Below are positions 1-10,478 of a DNA stretch of 64,000 nucleotides, in pieces. The stretch's first letter is position 1; each line of letters opens with the position of its first letter. The notes under the pieces are model-generated. The model ran no database searches and was not told where the DNA came from. It worked only from the letters and a program-made list of their open reading frames with translations. Made by a program: the position numbers and the translations under genes. Source of the stretch: Zopfochytrium polystomum (Eukaryota > Chytridiomycota > Chytridiomycetes > Chytridiales > Chytridiaceae); assembly GCA_025765615.1 (NCBI GenBank), contig JAIVFJ010000003.1, positions 248,001 through 312,000 on the forward strand. Reading direction: 5' to 3'.

Positions 1-16
1 ACCTTGTTTTCCCCAG

Positions 17-476
17 TACCGGCGAAACAGTCACGCTGCTTCTCAGCGATCACCGCGGCTGGTCTCGTGAACAGGTAGAGATGTACGACGAACGTATCCA
101 CGGGCGTGACGGCTATTACCCCTCCTATTCCGGCCACGACGTGATCCTCGTGTGCATGGACCTCAGCGTGAGCGGCACGGTGCGACGCAAACAAGTCGGA
201 TACTTGGAAGGATTCGTGCTTCAGGACATCGCCCGAGAGGCGCCGCGGACGCCTCTGCTGTTTGTCGGGTTGAAGGCAGAGGCCAAAGTGGAGGAGCAGG
301 CCCAATACGTGCGGAAAACGGCCCGGAGGTTCACCCACCGGTCTGACCGCTACGCCGAGTGCAGCGCCGTCACGTTTGAGGGTGTTCTGGAGGTTTTCGA
401 GCTCGCCGTGCGTGTGGCCAGGGCAGGTGGCAACCAGAAATCTGGAGGTCTGTCCTCGCTGTGCAAGCAAATGTAA
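17..476 (+). CDS. Rho-like small GTPase, 3' part, degenerate nucleotide-binding motifs
   Basis: Last exon of a gene that begins before the window. A splice acceptor (ttttccccag) ends at base 16 and the frame then stays open to the stop at 474-476. The C-terminal block YAECSAVTFEGVLEVFELAVR is split here as YAECSAVTFEGV and EVFELA, closely matching the Rho-family G5 region (ECSA followed by EGV.EVFE). Upstream, GHDVILVC matches the Rho beta-strand before helix 3. Two nucleotide-binding motifs look lost: the position of DTAGQ reads SDHRGW, and the usual (N/T)KxD region reads VGLKAEA. The protein ends in CKQM, a possible CaaX prenylation box. Family placement is from these blocks; GTP binding is doubtful. 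It could be an atypical signalling GTPase or a decaying paralogue. Confidence 0.6.
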
Positions 477-587
477 TGTGTTTGTTTGGCTGTTCCTCCA
501 CTTGTACGGATTTCCGTGGTGCATCGTTTAGTTTGTGTATGCGCATGTACTGCACACACAAGAGTGGGAATGTTGCAAAGCAATGTA

Positions 588-593
588 AATAAA
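588..593 (+). terminator. polyadenylation signal of the Rho-like gene
   Basis: An AATAAA hexamer lies 112 nt after the stop codon of the Rho-like gene, a normal distance for a short fungal 3' UTR. Confidence 0.5.
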
Positions 594-800
594 ATGCCAG
601 GAAAAAAGTGGTACTCTCAACTGCTAGAAAATCATATTAGAGGTGTTCAAACCTCTCGCAACGATGTGTCCTTCAAAAATAAAAGAGGAGCTGAGGTGTC
701 CACGCCCGTCAACAAGAGACCGGCTCGTCGGGTGGTGCTCGGTTCAACTCAGCTGCCAGCTAATAAACTTACGGACCCTCAGCATGAGCTTTGGCGACGG

Positions 801-806
801 TTTATT
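801..806 (-). terminator. polyadenylation signal of the PPR gene
   Basis: TTTATT on the plus strand reads AATAAA on the minus strand, 35 nt past the stop codon of the PPR gene. The two flanking genes are convergent and share this 365-bp spacer. Confidence 0.5.
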
Positions 807-840
807 TAATGGCTATACCATCCCCCAACCCGATTTCTGC

Positions 841-3800
841 TTAGTCAAGGCCCTCTAACGTATCCATCATCGAGCTCCACCCAGCCCTGCCCCCAGCTTC
901 CCTCCCGCCGCCGTCAGCCCCCTCCTCTCTCTCATCCACGGCCGCCGTACCCTCGTCGCCGTCGAGCAACTCCCGCACGACCCACCCGCGCGCCGCGACC
1001 TCGCCCTCGACGTCTCCCAGCGCCTTGACCACCCACTTTGGCGGGCGGTCCAGCAGCCGTAAGTTGAAGCGCCGCTCGGCCGACTGAAGCACGTGCTCGG
1101 CGCGCGCGAGGTTCCGCTGCCGCACAAAGAAGAGGAACGCCTGGCGCAGCACCCGCTCGTAGCGGACCGCCGTCGAAGCCGGGGTTTTCGGGTCCGACAG
1201 GTCCGCGACGAGGCCGTGCGGTACGGGTGGTATGCCCGCGTGGGACGAGGGCGCAGCAGCCGCGGGGGACGCTGCGGTTTGGGCGTCCTCATCTTCACCG
1301 CCGGTGGCCTTGGACGTTCCGCCGCCGCCGTCGCTTCCGGCGTGTTGCGATTCGGCCCACTCCACAAAGCGCAGCCAGCTCTTCCACACAAGGTCCGCGC
1401 TCTTCTGCCGCTGGGCAAAGCTGAGGATCGCGCGGAAGGTGACGTCGTCCTGCTTGATCCCGCGGGCGCCCATTTCCTCGAGGACGGCGAGAAAGGCTTG
1501 GGGGAATCTGGCGACCATGTGGAGGACCCGGTTGTACGACGAAGTCATCAGCGACATGGGCACCGGAAACCGCCCTTCCTCCGCCGCGGATGGTGGGGCG
1601 CCGCCTGCCGGTTCGTCCGAGTCGTCGGGGCGCCGCTGGGGCCGCAGTTCCCGGAGAATAGGCCAAGCGCGCTCAAAGGCCGTCCGCAGCCCCTGCTCGA
1701 GGGGCGCGTTGCCTTGGGTGCGCGTCAAAGTCCATTTTTTTGTTCGCATCGATAAAACTTCGATGACCCCGGCCTTCAGCACGCCGATCACTCTCGTCCA
1801 GTAAGGTGGAGGAACTTTTCCCAACGTTGAAGTTTTCGGGACTCGATCCTCCCAATCGGCACCCTCTCGGCTGCTTTGGATGTCTTCTGGGTCTGCACGT
1901 TCCGGGCTTTGACTTATTGCAAGTTGCACAAGTCGCTCAAGCCGCTCCACGTCGCCCAGCTTTTTTATAGAACTTGCCAGCTCGTCGTACGTAGACCCCG
2001 GGAAAAACCAAACACCCGACACGTTTCGGGCGTACTCTAGGAAATCGAGCGCTGCATCGACTGCCACAAGCTGTGGGGAACTGGCTGGCAACGGCGAATT
2101 GAAAGAGAACATGGCATCACTGTCCCCCGAGAAGACATTTTCAGCAAGACCCGAGCCCGTACGCTCGGATTGTTCCTCCGTGGCAGACAGTGGTGGGGCT
2201 GCAATAGACGCCAGCTTGGAGAGAATAATTGAGTGCATCTGACTGAACGGAAAACCAATCTGTAATGGGTCGTCTCGGGAATCTTCGGCTGCTGGGGAGT
2301 TGTTTCCAAAGAGCTGACCCATGTTCGCTCTTTCATTGGCCGACGGTCTCGGTGGTGCCTTCCCACGGCTGGTAGCATTTAGGAGCTCGCTTCGCAGTCG
2401 CTCCATTGCGCTACGAACGTCGCCAGTTTGAAAGTCTAGCACGGTGAGGATCACGTTTGCGAAAGGCGTGATGGGTATTCTGCTGAGTTTCAGCGCTTGG
2501 TAGTATTTCATCCCGTTTAGACGGTCCCCAGCTCGAGCAAATCCAATCATCAGCGTGTAATAGATGTAGCGCGTCGGGGCGAGTCCGGCGAGCAGCAAGT
2601 CCTTGTAGCACTCGACCGCCGCCTCCAAATCCTCGTTGCGGACAAAAACGTTGATCAAAACAGAATAAGTTCGCAGATTCGGCTGGTGTCCAGACTCGAC
2701 CAGGCGACTGTACAGCTGCATAGCGTTCAAGAGCATACCCCGTCTTCCGGTAAAGTAGATCAGAGTGTTGAATGTGATCACGTCCGGGCTGACGCCAAAC
2801 TGCTTTGTCATGGCAGCAAAAGAATCGAGGCCCTTCCGTGGATCTTCATTGATGAACGTGCCGGCAATCAAGGTATTAAATGTGTCCGCCCGAGGGTACT
2901 CGCGTTTGCTTTCTGCCATGCGCTGCAACAGCTTGAAGGCGGATTGGACGTTTCGGTCCGTCTCGTCGCTCGGCCACGACCGCTCTCTCGCCAGCGCCGC
3001 TCTCATCTCAATATTACGCGTGATGACGGCAACGTTGCTTCTAAACACGTCGTCCCCGTCCCTCCCGCCGTCCGCCTCGCTTCGAACCGGCCGCGACATC
3101 GCCATGAGGGAATCCAGCTCCGCCCGCAGCTCCCGCACGGCCTGCTTCAACCCGGCGCGCGCCATCCCGGCCATGACGACACTATACAGCAAAACACGCG
3201 ACGGCGGCAAGTGCACCGGGCCGCCCGCCGTCGTCTTCGCCGCGGTCCTGCTCGCCATCCACTCCCGCAGGTGCGCCAGCCCGGGCCACGGACGCGCGGC
3301 GCGTGAGTACCCGAGCAGCACGGCGTGGCGCATGCGGTCCGACACGTGTACGCCGCGGGCGGCCATAGCGCGCATGATCTGTGCCGCGCCGGGGCCGTCG
3401 CCGCGCAGCGCCAGGGCGCGCGCAAGCGCCTCGTACGTGGTGACGTCGGGCACGACGCCGTCGTCGAGCTCCATGGCGCGGAGGAAGGCCATGGAGCGAT
3501 GGGCGTCGAGCCTGTCGACGACGCCGACGAGGAGGTTGTATTCGATGAACCGCGGGTCCATGCCTTTGCACCGCATCAGGCTCGCGACGGTCTCGTGGTC
3601 GGCGGAGCCGATCTCGACGGGCGCGACGTGCGGCGAGAAGAAGAGGAGCTGCACAGCGCGCCGGAGGTGCGTCGGTGTCAGCGCTGCGCGGTGCTGCGCG
3701 GCGTCCGGGGCGTTGATTTCGTCAAGGCACGCCATGATGGCGCGCTTTGATACGTACTCGTGACCTAGAAGGTCGCGGAGGCGCGAAACGGGGCTTTTGG

Positions 3801-4128
3801 GCGAGGCGACCGAGTTTTTGCTCTTGGGCACATCGCGGTTTTTTGGGGACGACGGGGGAGCTAACGACGGTGACGAGGACGAAAGTGCCCGCACGCAACC
3901 AGCAGCTACCTTGTTGGTTTTGGACAACGGTGCGAGACCGACGATCGCAGTGGTGAGGTGGCAGCAAGATGGCCCGCGGGCGCTCCGGCACGACCGAGCG
4001 ATCAAAGCGTTGCTGGTGCTGCTGGTGCTGCTGGAGCGGCAGTATGAGCCGGGCGGCACGATGGTGCCGCCAACGGCGAGGACGAGCGATGGGGCCGATT
4101 GCCCGTTGCTGACAAGGCGACATCTCAT
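841..4128 (-). CDS. pentatricopeptide repeat (PPR) protein, probably mitochondrial
   Basis: Single-exon gene of 1095 codons. The middle holds several PPR units, clearest around residues 420-560: TFNTLIAGTF, VITFNTLIYF, LRTYSVLINVF and YIYYTLMIGFARAG, each starting a roughly 35-residue helix pair. Such repeats bind RNA one base per repeat and mostly act in organelle RNA processing or translation. The N-terminus is rich in Ser, Arg and Ala with few acids (residues 1-100), consistent with a mitochondrial presequence. The C-terminal 450 residues are less repeat-like, with acidic and Gly-rich insertions, and may contain diverged repeats. No orthologue can be named because fungal PPR proteins diverge quickly. 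The ATG at 4128 is the first in a frame that stays open throughout. Confidence 0.8.
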   Translation of the reverse strand: MRCRLVSNGQSAPSLVLAVGGTIVPPGSYCRSSSTSSTSNALIARSCRSARGPSCCHLTTAIVGLAPLSKTNKVAAGCVRALSSSSPSLAPPSSPKNRDVPKSKNSVASPKSPVSRLRDLLGHEYVSKRAIMACLDEINAPDAAQHRAALTPTHLRRAVQLLFFSPHVAPVEIGSADHETVASLMRCKGMDPRFIEYNLLVGVVDRLDAHRSMAFLRAMELDDGVVPDVTTYEALARALALRGDGPGAAQIMRAMAARGVHVSDRMRHAVLLGYSRAARPWPGLAHLREWMASRTAAKTTAGGPVHLPPSRVLLYSVVMAGMARAGLKQAVRELRAELDSLMAMSRPVRSEADGGRDGDDVFRSNVAVITRNIEMRAALARERSWPSDETDRNVQSAFKLLQRMAESKREYPRADTFNTLIAGTFINEDPRKGLDSFAAMTKQFGVSPDVITFNTLIYFTGRRGMLLNAMQLYSRLVESGHQPNLRTYSVLINVFVRNEDLEAAVECYKDLLLAGLAPTRYIYYTLMIGFARAGDRLNGMKYYQALKLSRIPITPFANVILTVLDFQTGDVRSAMERLRSELLNATSRGKAPPRPSANERANMGQLFGNNSPAAEDSRDDPLQIGFPFSQMHSIILSKLASIAAPPLSATEEQSERTGSGLAENVFSGDSDAMFSFNSPLPASSPQLVAVDAALDFLEYARNVSGVWFFPGSTYDELASSIKKLGDVERLERLVQLAISQSPERADPEDIQSSREGADWEDRVPKTSTLGKVPPPYWTRVIGVLKAGVIEVLSMRTKKWTLTRTQGNAPLEQGLRTAFERAWPILRELRPQRRPDDSDEPAGGAPPSAAEEGRFPVPMSLMTSSYNRVLHMVARFPQAFLAVLEEMGARGIKQDDVTFRAILSFAQRQKSADLVWKSWLRFVEWAESQHAGSDGGGGTSKATGGEDEDAQTAASPAAAAPSSHAGIPPVPHGLVADLSDPKTPASTAVRYERVLRQAFLFFVRQRNLARAEHVLQSAERRFNLRLLDRPPKWVVKALGDVEGEVAARGWVVRELLDGDEGTAAVDEREEGADGGGREAGGRAGWSSMMDTLEGLD

Positions 4129-4650
4129 TTTTCATCCCTCCCCTTTTCAATCTCCGAACGTCTTCTCAAGCAAATCAACCAAACGATCAAACATATTTAC
4201 TTGGCATTTGATCAGGGAAGGGGTAACCGTGCGTCATAATAGCATGAAAGGCCAAGCTATTTTCCTCAAATGTTTTCAAGTTTAACCTGGACAAGAGTCG
4301 GCCTTCCAAGCGCCCGGCATCGCACGGTTGCCTCACCCGCCCTCAGTAACAGTTAATTCGACATTCATAAAGTCCGAACAAAACGAGGGCAAAAAGGAAA
4401 TGGAATAAAACAAAAAATTAGAAAATGTGTGTGTGTCAAAAAGAGGCAGGGATAAAAGTGAATATGAAGGGACAAAGGGTGGAGGGAGAAAGGGAGAAAG
4501 GGAGAGGAGTGTGTTGTCTGTGGCAGGTGAATGGGACAACACGTGTTGGAGTGAGAGCGGTCCGCATGATCAATAACAATGTTAAATGAATGTTTGAGAG
4601 AGTGTGAGCGTGACAGGGTGTGTGTGTTGCGATGGGGTCTGTATGTGGTA

Positions 4651-4653
4651 TTT

Positions 4654-4684
<31 letters not shown>
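4651..4684. repeat. (GT)n microsatellite
   Basis: About 30 bp of alternating GT in the spacer between the PPR gene 5' end and the 3' end of the CRAL-TRIO gene. The rest of 4129-4826 holds no coding signal that I can support. Confidence 0.8.
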
Positions 4685-4826
4685 CATGCGTGCGTTCTTG
4701 GCGGTAGTGTATTGTCGGAAGCTGTGGGGCCGTTGCAGATTGATCTTGTGACGGGTAGGGATCAAACGGATGCCAACCACGCACAAACACGGGAAGGGGG
4801 AACAAAACTCGCACCGGTATCACCAT

Positions 4827-7800
4827 TCAGCGCCTCAAGAATCCGCGGCCAAACCGCTTCTTTGTTGTCCCGCCCGCTGTTGCTTGTGACCCGTCTTTCG
4901 ACGGTGTCGAAAACGAAGACGAGGGCGACAAGGACCCGCCCGACGACGGCGGCGAGGAGCCTGCCGTCCAGTCGACTGCCGCAGGCGACTCGGATCTCAC
5001 CAAGTCCTCATCGTCGTCCGACTTGATTCTGATACTGCCGTTGCCGCCAGCAGTCTCGGTCGGTGGTGGCAGTGGCACGTTTGCCTCCGCTGCGAGTAGA
5101 CGTAACCGCTCCACTGCCGCTTCAAACGCCTTGTCGCGGCCCCCTCCATCACCGCCACCGCCTTCGTCGTCCACGCTGCTGCGGCGCACCGTTCCGTCCG
5201 CCTTGCCTGCCGAAGCCCCCGCCGCAAATATTTTCCAAAATGTGTCCGTCCCGCTTTTTGCGTCGTCATCATCGTCTTCATCATCGTCGCTGTCATCATC
5301 ATCGCCATTTTTTTCGTAGTCCTCGGGAAGCCCCCAATAGTCCGCGGCCCACTCTTCACGTGGTGGCACCTCGTATCGAAACACTGACGCGCGGTGGTTG
5401 AAGCGGACTCTACGGGTTCGCGCAGTCGCCACCGCCGCACCTGATTGCTTCGATTCTAACAACGCGGCGACCGCCCCGGGCTCCGTTTCTGCGGAGACTA
5501 CAATGGTGCGCTCCTCGCCGTCATCCACGTAATCGTCGTCGCCGCCGCCGATTTCGAGCTCGCCCCGCGCTGTTCCGGTCAAGTCAAACACGAGACTGAT
5601 CTCGGCGTCGTCATCTTTCACTGCCGGATTAAGCTTGGCGGCGGCGCTCAAGGGAGTGGACGGGGCTGACGACGGTGGCGGTGGAGGAGGAGGCGGCGGC
5701 GGGGGTGGCGGAGGTGCGGTAGTCGGGGCAGCAGGAAGACCGCCGATGGGAAAGAACGCAGCGGGAGGCAGCGCCACCATGTCAGGCGACGTTGGCGGAG
5801 GAGTTCGAAGCGACCCAATCTCGTCCAAGTCTGTAACCATCTTGACCGCCGTTCCCTCATCGCTGGCCGCTGTGGGAGAAGAAAGCGGCTGCAGTGTCAG
5901 CGATGGAGACGGCTCGGACTGAGGTGTTGGGACCTGCGGACTTGACTGCGCTGCCAGCGGTGGCGGCGGATGCGGCGGTAGCGCAGCGGAAGCAGTTTTG
6001 ACTGGTGCTTCTAGGAGAACCTGGTTCTTGTTCTCCGTTTCGCCAGCCGCCGCCTCCAAGTCTTCGTTCAAGTCCATCATTTGTAACAATTCGCTTTCTT
6101 GCACCGATGGAATCCGGAGCACTTCCATTCCGGTGACTGGATTCCTGTCTGCCTTTACCTCCTTCGTGGGAGGTCCGGCAACCTCTTCGTCCGGCTCGCC
6201 GGTCAGCCGTTCCAAAATGCTGGCGGACGACGGCGAGCTACCAGCATTGCGCGTGGTTGCGGGTGAAGGAGGCGACACAGCAGTCGTGATGGTGGGTGGA
6301 GCTCCTCTTGTTGTGGGAGGTGCTGCTCTGGTGAAGACTATCGGAGGTTCGCTGTTTACTGGAGATCGATTAGATGTGTGCGGCCGGCGGCCTCGCTCGT
6401 CTTCCAAATCCAACGGCAAGGATGACACGTGAGCCCCAAACGTTGGGTGAGGCGAAGGCGGACGCGCATAGGACGATGCACTTGGCACGGACAGAGTGCG
6501 TCCGCGAGCCCTGGCTTCCTCTGCGCGTTTTTGCTCAAACCGCCGCTGGGATAACGAAGAGGAACCATAAAGACGATTAGGCATAGAGTAAAAAACAAAG
6601 AAAGGGAGCAATAGTTTGGTTGAATGAAACAACAAAAACAGAACACGTTGCTGACCATTTCAAATTTAAACCACTCTTGATGGACGTAGGGATAGTATCC
6701 TCCAAGCTCACGCGGCAGGCCCCTGAGGTCAAATGCCGTTGCCAAATCGTCGATGCCTCCCAAAACCTCGACAGGCACACCCAGTGGTTCGGTCAGCGGC
6801 ACGACCGTAAAGTAGCTGTACCACGGCACATTGACCACAAAAAGTTTCCTAACTTTAATTGGCATCATGAAGAGAAATAGCTCTGTGAGAACAAAGTGGG
6901 CGCTTGAGAGAGACACGGACGCCGGAGTGCTTGCTACATCGCTGACGAGGACGAGGCCGTGGTACCGTGCGACGGCGGGAAAGGCTTCTAGCGCGCGCTC
7001 GACCATGTACGCGAGGCACCAGTAAATGCCCGCGAGTGTGTCAATGGCGTCGGTCCACGCAGAGGTGCGAGAGCGGAGGTTAGCAAACGAGGGCGACGGG
7101 GAACGGCTTCGACCATGGCGCTGCTGCGGCGATTGCTTTGACGGAGCACCGGCAGGAGCAACGACGGCGAGTGCGCCGGTGCGAACGTTGGCGCTCCAGG
7201 CCGGCCGCCAGTAGCGCATGTTAACGATGAGCAAGAGGGAGCCAGAAACGTCGCGCGTGCCGGGAAGTACAAACAGCGGGTCTGACAGCAGCTGGTGGAA
7301 AGGAGCATTCCCGCCAAACGCAATCGAGGCCTCGCGGTGAGAATTCTATTTATTTTTTTATTTTTGTTTTTATTTTTTTTTGTGGCAATGGTGGGTGGAG
7401 GGTGGAAGGTGCGTTGAGTTTTGGTCAGAGAGGTGTGGTGCCAACGAATGTAAGAACCTGAAAAAAAAAAAAAGAAAAAAGCACGCGCAAAACGCGCGAA
7501 GAGTGGAGTGAAGGGAGCAGCGAAAAGGAAGGAGAATAAGAAGAGGAAGATGTAGAAATAAAGACTACCTGCCTGCCATTCGTAATAAAGCGACGTGGCG
7601 TCCTCAACGTCGAAGTCGCGCGCCATCAGAAAGTTGAGCGCGACTTCGGACGACGGGACGAGCGCGGTCGACATGAACTCAATCACCGCGAGTTCCTGCT
7701 CCGCTGTGAGCCGTGGTACCGCTCCGTCGTGAGCCGCTAGGTCCACATCCTCGTCCTCCTCCTCCTCGTCCTGGACGAGAGCAGAGTCTGCTTCTGGTGG

Positions 7801-8106
7801 TGGTGGTCGTGGTGCTTCGAATCGCGCAGCGCTGTCATTCTGTTCCCCACGCTCGTGCTGCTGCCGATGCTGCGAGTCCTGTGGCCCGAACTCCTGCACA
7901 GTTGATGATGATTGGTGGCGGTGCTGCTTGGCCGAAGCTGCGTGAGGAGGGAAGCTACTTTCTTCGTCGCTGTCGTCGCCATCGTTATGGCCACCGACGG
8001 CGGCGGCGGCAGCGGCAGTCCTGCTTGGGGCGGGGTTGGCGGCGTGGAGAGGATTGGTGTTGTTGTTGCTGTTGTCGCTGTCGATGTTGTCAGAGTTGCG
8101 AGCCAT
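4827..8106 (-). CDS. Sec14-like CRAL-TRIO protein with long disordered C-terminal tail
   Basis: Three exons: 8106-7573, 7345-6656 and 6545-4827, giving about 980 residues. Residues 1-115 are low complexity (Asn, Ala, Gln, acidic). A CRAL-TRIO N-terminal helical region follows, with FLMARDFDVEDA typical of the family. Exon 2 encodes the CRAL-TRIO lipid-binding fold, including GLVLVSDV, FVVNVPWYSYF and the closing ELGGYYPYVHQEW, closest in feel to the Sec14 domain of PTPN9/MEG2. The 570-residue tail is disordered: a poly-Pro run, acidic clusters, and RRVRFNHRASVF, which contains an RVxF-type PP1 docking motif. No phosphatase domain follows. Probable role: phosphoinositide or lipid transfer or sensing at membranes. 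Intron 1 joins only with a GC donor (see findings). Intron 2 uses gtcagc and ttatcccag. Confidence 0.8.
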
Positions 8107-8597
8107 TTCTAGAGAAATGAGAAGGCCCTGCGTATTATTGATCCGCGGGACTTTCTTATATTTTCTTTATAAGGAAGGGGTTGTTTGCGCTGTCGGCTCT
8201 CCTCTCTTCGCTTGTTGTCCAAGTCGCTGCGGGCACGGTGCCGAAAGGATACGCTGCACGACGGCCGGGACGAATGAGGTATGCGTTCAGGAGTGCTGTG
8301 GCAGAGTATCTCCACGGACCGAGGCTTGGAGAGCAGGGAAGAGCAGGGAAGAGACACTGAGTGTGGATTTTTTGTGAAGGGGAGGGAGGGAGGGAGGTTA
8401 GGATGTGCTGAGGTCGAAGCGGGAGTGGGAGGGAGGAGTGCTGGTTGAAGGAAGGGCAAGGGATGGACAGAGGACAGAGGGTGGCGGCGAGTGGCGATGA
8501 TTGATTGACTGATGGGTGGGAGTTGGATTGTGTGACAAGTGAACCACCGCCACCGACTGACTGGGTCGCGCCCTGTGGGTGGCTGTGCGCGCGCTTT

Positions 8598-8648
8598 GGT
8601 TGATTGATTGATTGGTTGATTGACTGATTGATTGTTTGATTGATTGGT
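8598..8648. repeat. degenerate (TGAT)n repeat
   Basis: About 50 bp built from TGATTGAT/TGGTTGAT units with a few substitutions. Confidence 0.75.
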
Positions 8649-8781
8649 AATGGTTGGTGCTTGCTGAGCGTTTTATTCGCGCGTGTCTTCGTCGTCGCTT
8701 CGGTCGCTTCGACCCAAGCAGGCCGCGCCGAGCGAAAACTGCAACCCCAACAAGAAGCAGCAGCGCAGCTTTGCACCCAAT

Positions 8782-8829
<48 letters not shown>

Positions 8830-8852
8830 GCAACAACAACAACAGCAACAAC
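8782..8852. repeat. (CAA)n trinucleotide microsatellite
   Basis: About 70 bp of ACA/CAA units with three CAG interruptions, outside any gene I can support. Confidence 0.85.
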
Positions 8853-9260
8853 ACCTAATAAAACAACACTCAAACTGACTCTGTCTGCTTTGCCTCTGAA
8901 GTGGTCCAGTGGTGGAAGATACAAAAGTTTTGTGGCGATCTATCCATCCGGGAAAGATAAGGAAAAAAAAATGCATAGAAAAGATAAACCTTCCTCACTG
9001 GCTTGAAGAATATTGTGGATCCGCTGATTGCTGCACTAAGCCAGATATTTGCGGCAACTTCGTCATGTGGTCTCTTTTGTCAAACTTAAAAGCGTGCAGT
9101 TTCACAAGTCGCACGTGCAGAGATTAACTCGAGAAGCACCTAACCGAACCATAGCGGCACAAGAACCCCCCCGGCAACGCGGTATACAGACAAAACTTGA
9201 TCGCTGACCACAAAACTCAGCAAAACTTCAGAAGAAACTCGAGTCTTTGCACCCCCTTTC

Positions 9261-10124
9261 TCAAGAATTCCTGAGCTTCGCCAGCCGCTGTTCCAGCTCC
9301 TCCTGCGCCGGGTCGGCCCTCGCCGAAACCTTGGTCCCCTCCACACCGACACCAACGCCGACGCCCGGCATCTCCATCTGCATCTCGAGCCCGTTCTCGT
9401 CCGCGACGCGCATCATCAGCTCATCGACCTCGTCGCCGGGGCTCATGATCGCGTTCTGGCTCGCCAGCGCGCCCTCCATGCTGGCCGTCTGCACGTCCAG
9501 GTTCTCAAACTGCTCCTCGAACCCTTCCATCACGCGCGCGATTTTTTCCAGGTCCATCGTCTTGGAGGCGGCCTCCATGCCGCGGACCACCCGCGCCATC
9601 GACGACGTCAGCCGGCCCATGGCCACCGCCGTCTCGACGCGCGAGGCGACCGCGTCGACCCGCGACGCGAGGCGGAGGAGGTGCAGCGATTCGGATTTTT
9701 TGCGGATGCTGCTCGACGCGTGGAGTCGGGCCGCTTCGGTGTTGCCCTTTTGGAGTGCCTGTTTTTTTTTTTTGTTTTTTTTTTTTCAGTTGGTAATTAG
9801 ATTGCGCACGAGAAACAATTGAAACGTCCGTGAGATCGACCGCTGCATCAGGTGTGGGAAAGCGGCCAGACGGAGCGGCGTTCCAGTTCATACGGTACCT
9901 TACCTTTTTGCATTTCTCCTTTTCTGCAACTTCGTCTCGCGAGGCCTTTTTGCTCTGGTTTTGTAGCTGCTTTGCTGTAAACTGGAGGATGAATTGGAGA
10001 TTTTTGTTGAATTGATGGGCCGTGCAGAATCAATTTATTACGCTATCAAATGAAGTGATACCTTCAGCTGAAACAGGATCTTGTCCATGCCGCTTGTGGA
10101 GCTGCTGCCCCAGCCGCTGAACAT
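9261..10124 (-). CDS. DID2: ESCRT-III subunit CHMP1 / Did2 / Vps46
   Basis: Three exons: 10124-10062, 9981-9904 and 9758-9261, giving 212 residues against about 200 in the family. Exon 1 ends KILFQLK and exon 2 begins FTAKQL, reconstituting the hallmark CHMP1 start. Exon 3 carries LRLASRVDAVASRVETAV, the strongest CHMP1 signature, then FEEQFENLDV and the acidic linker. The C-terminus EELEQRLAKLRN is a MIM1 motif that binds the MIT domain of Vps4. CHMP1 recruits Vps4 to endosomal ESCRT-III filaments for multivesicular body sorting and abscission. The start gives a 12-residue N-terminal extension (MFSGWG); an internal Met 13 residues in would give the usual length. Intron 2 ends in an A-rich, not pyrimidine-rich, acceptor. 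Confidence 0.93.
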
Positions 10125-10478
10125 GATGCGTGTTTGCCACGAGTTGGACGATTTGCCGCTTTTTGGAAGGCTTGGGTCAAGTGGAATCTGGTGGCCCGGC
10201 TTTGGGTATGCCCCCTCGTCTCGGCCGGCGGAGAGGAAGAAAAGAAAAAGGAATGCGATCGCAGCTTCGATCCAACAGGTAAAATGAGATCTTCCAGTGG
10301 ACCGTTCGCGGTTTTCGAACGAGCTGCAGATCGGGGTTGCGATGCGGGTGATCAGCGGCTGGGTTGGCGTCGCACGACGCACGAAATCGTGGAACTTTTC
10401 GCAATGGATGATCCAAAAATTGTCGACTTCTCACGAACCACAAAGGATCAGGTATATTACACACGATAATGGGGCGGT

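Larger units (their letters stand above)
8107..9260. other. spacer, probable 5' region of the CRAL-TRIO gene
   Basis: No credible coding sequence. It is rich in simple repeats, listed separately; reading frames through it encode only poly-Leu, poly-Cys or poly-Asn, which are repeat translations. Confidence 0.6.

Noticed and set aside
4333..4826. Open frame rich in His-Thr and Ser-Leu on the minus strand
   Set aside because: It is driven by the GT/CA microsatellite and adjoining low-complexity DNA.
8156..8976. Long open frames encoding poly-Leu, poly-Val or poly-Asn/Thr
   Set aside because: They are translations of the CAA/TTG and TGAT repeats and have no other protein-like content.
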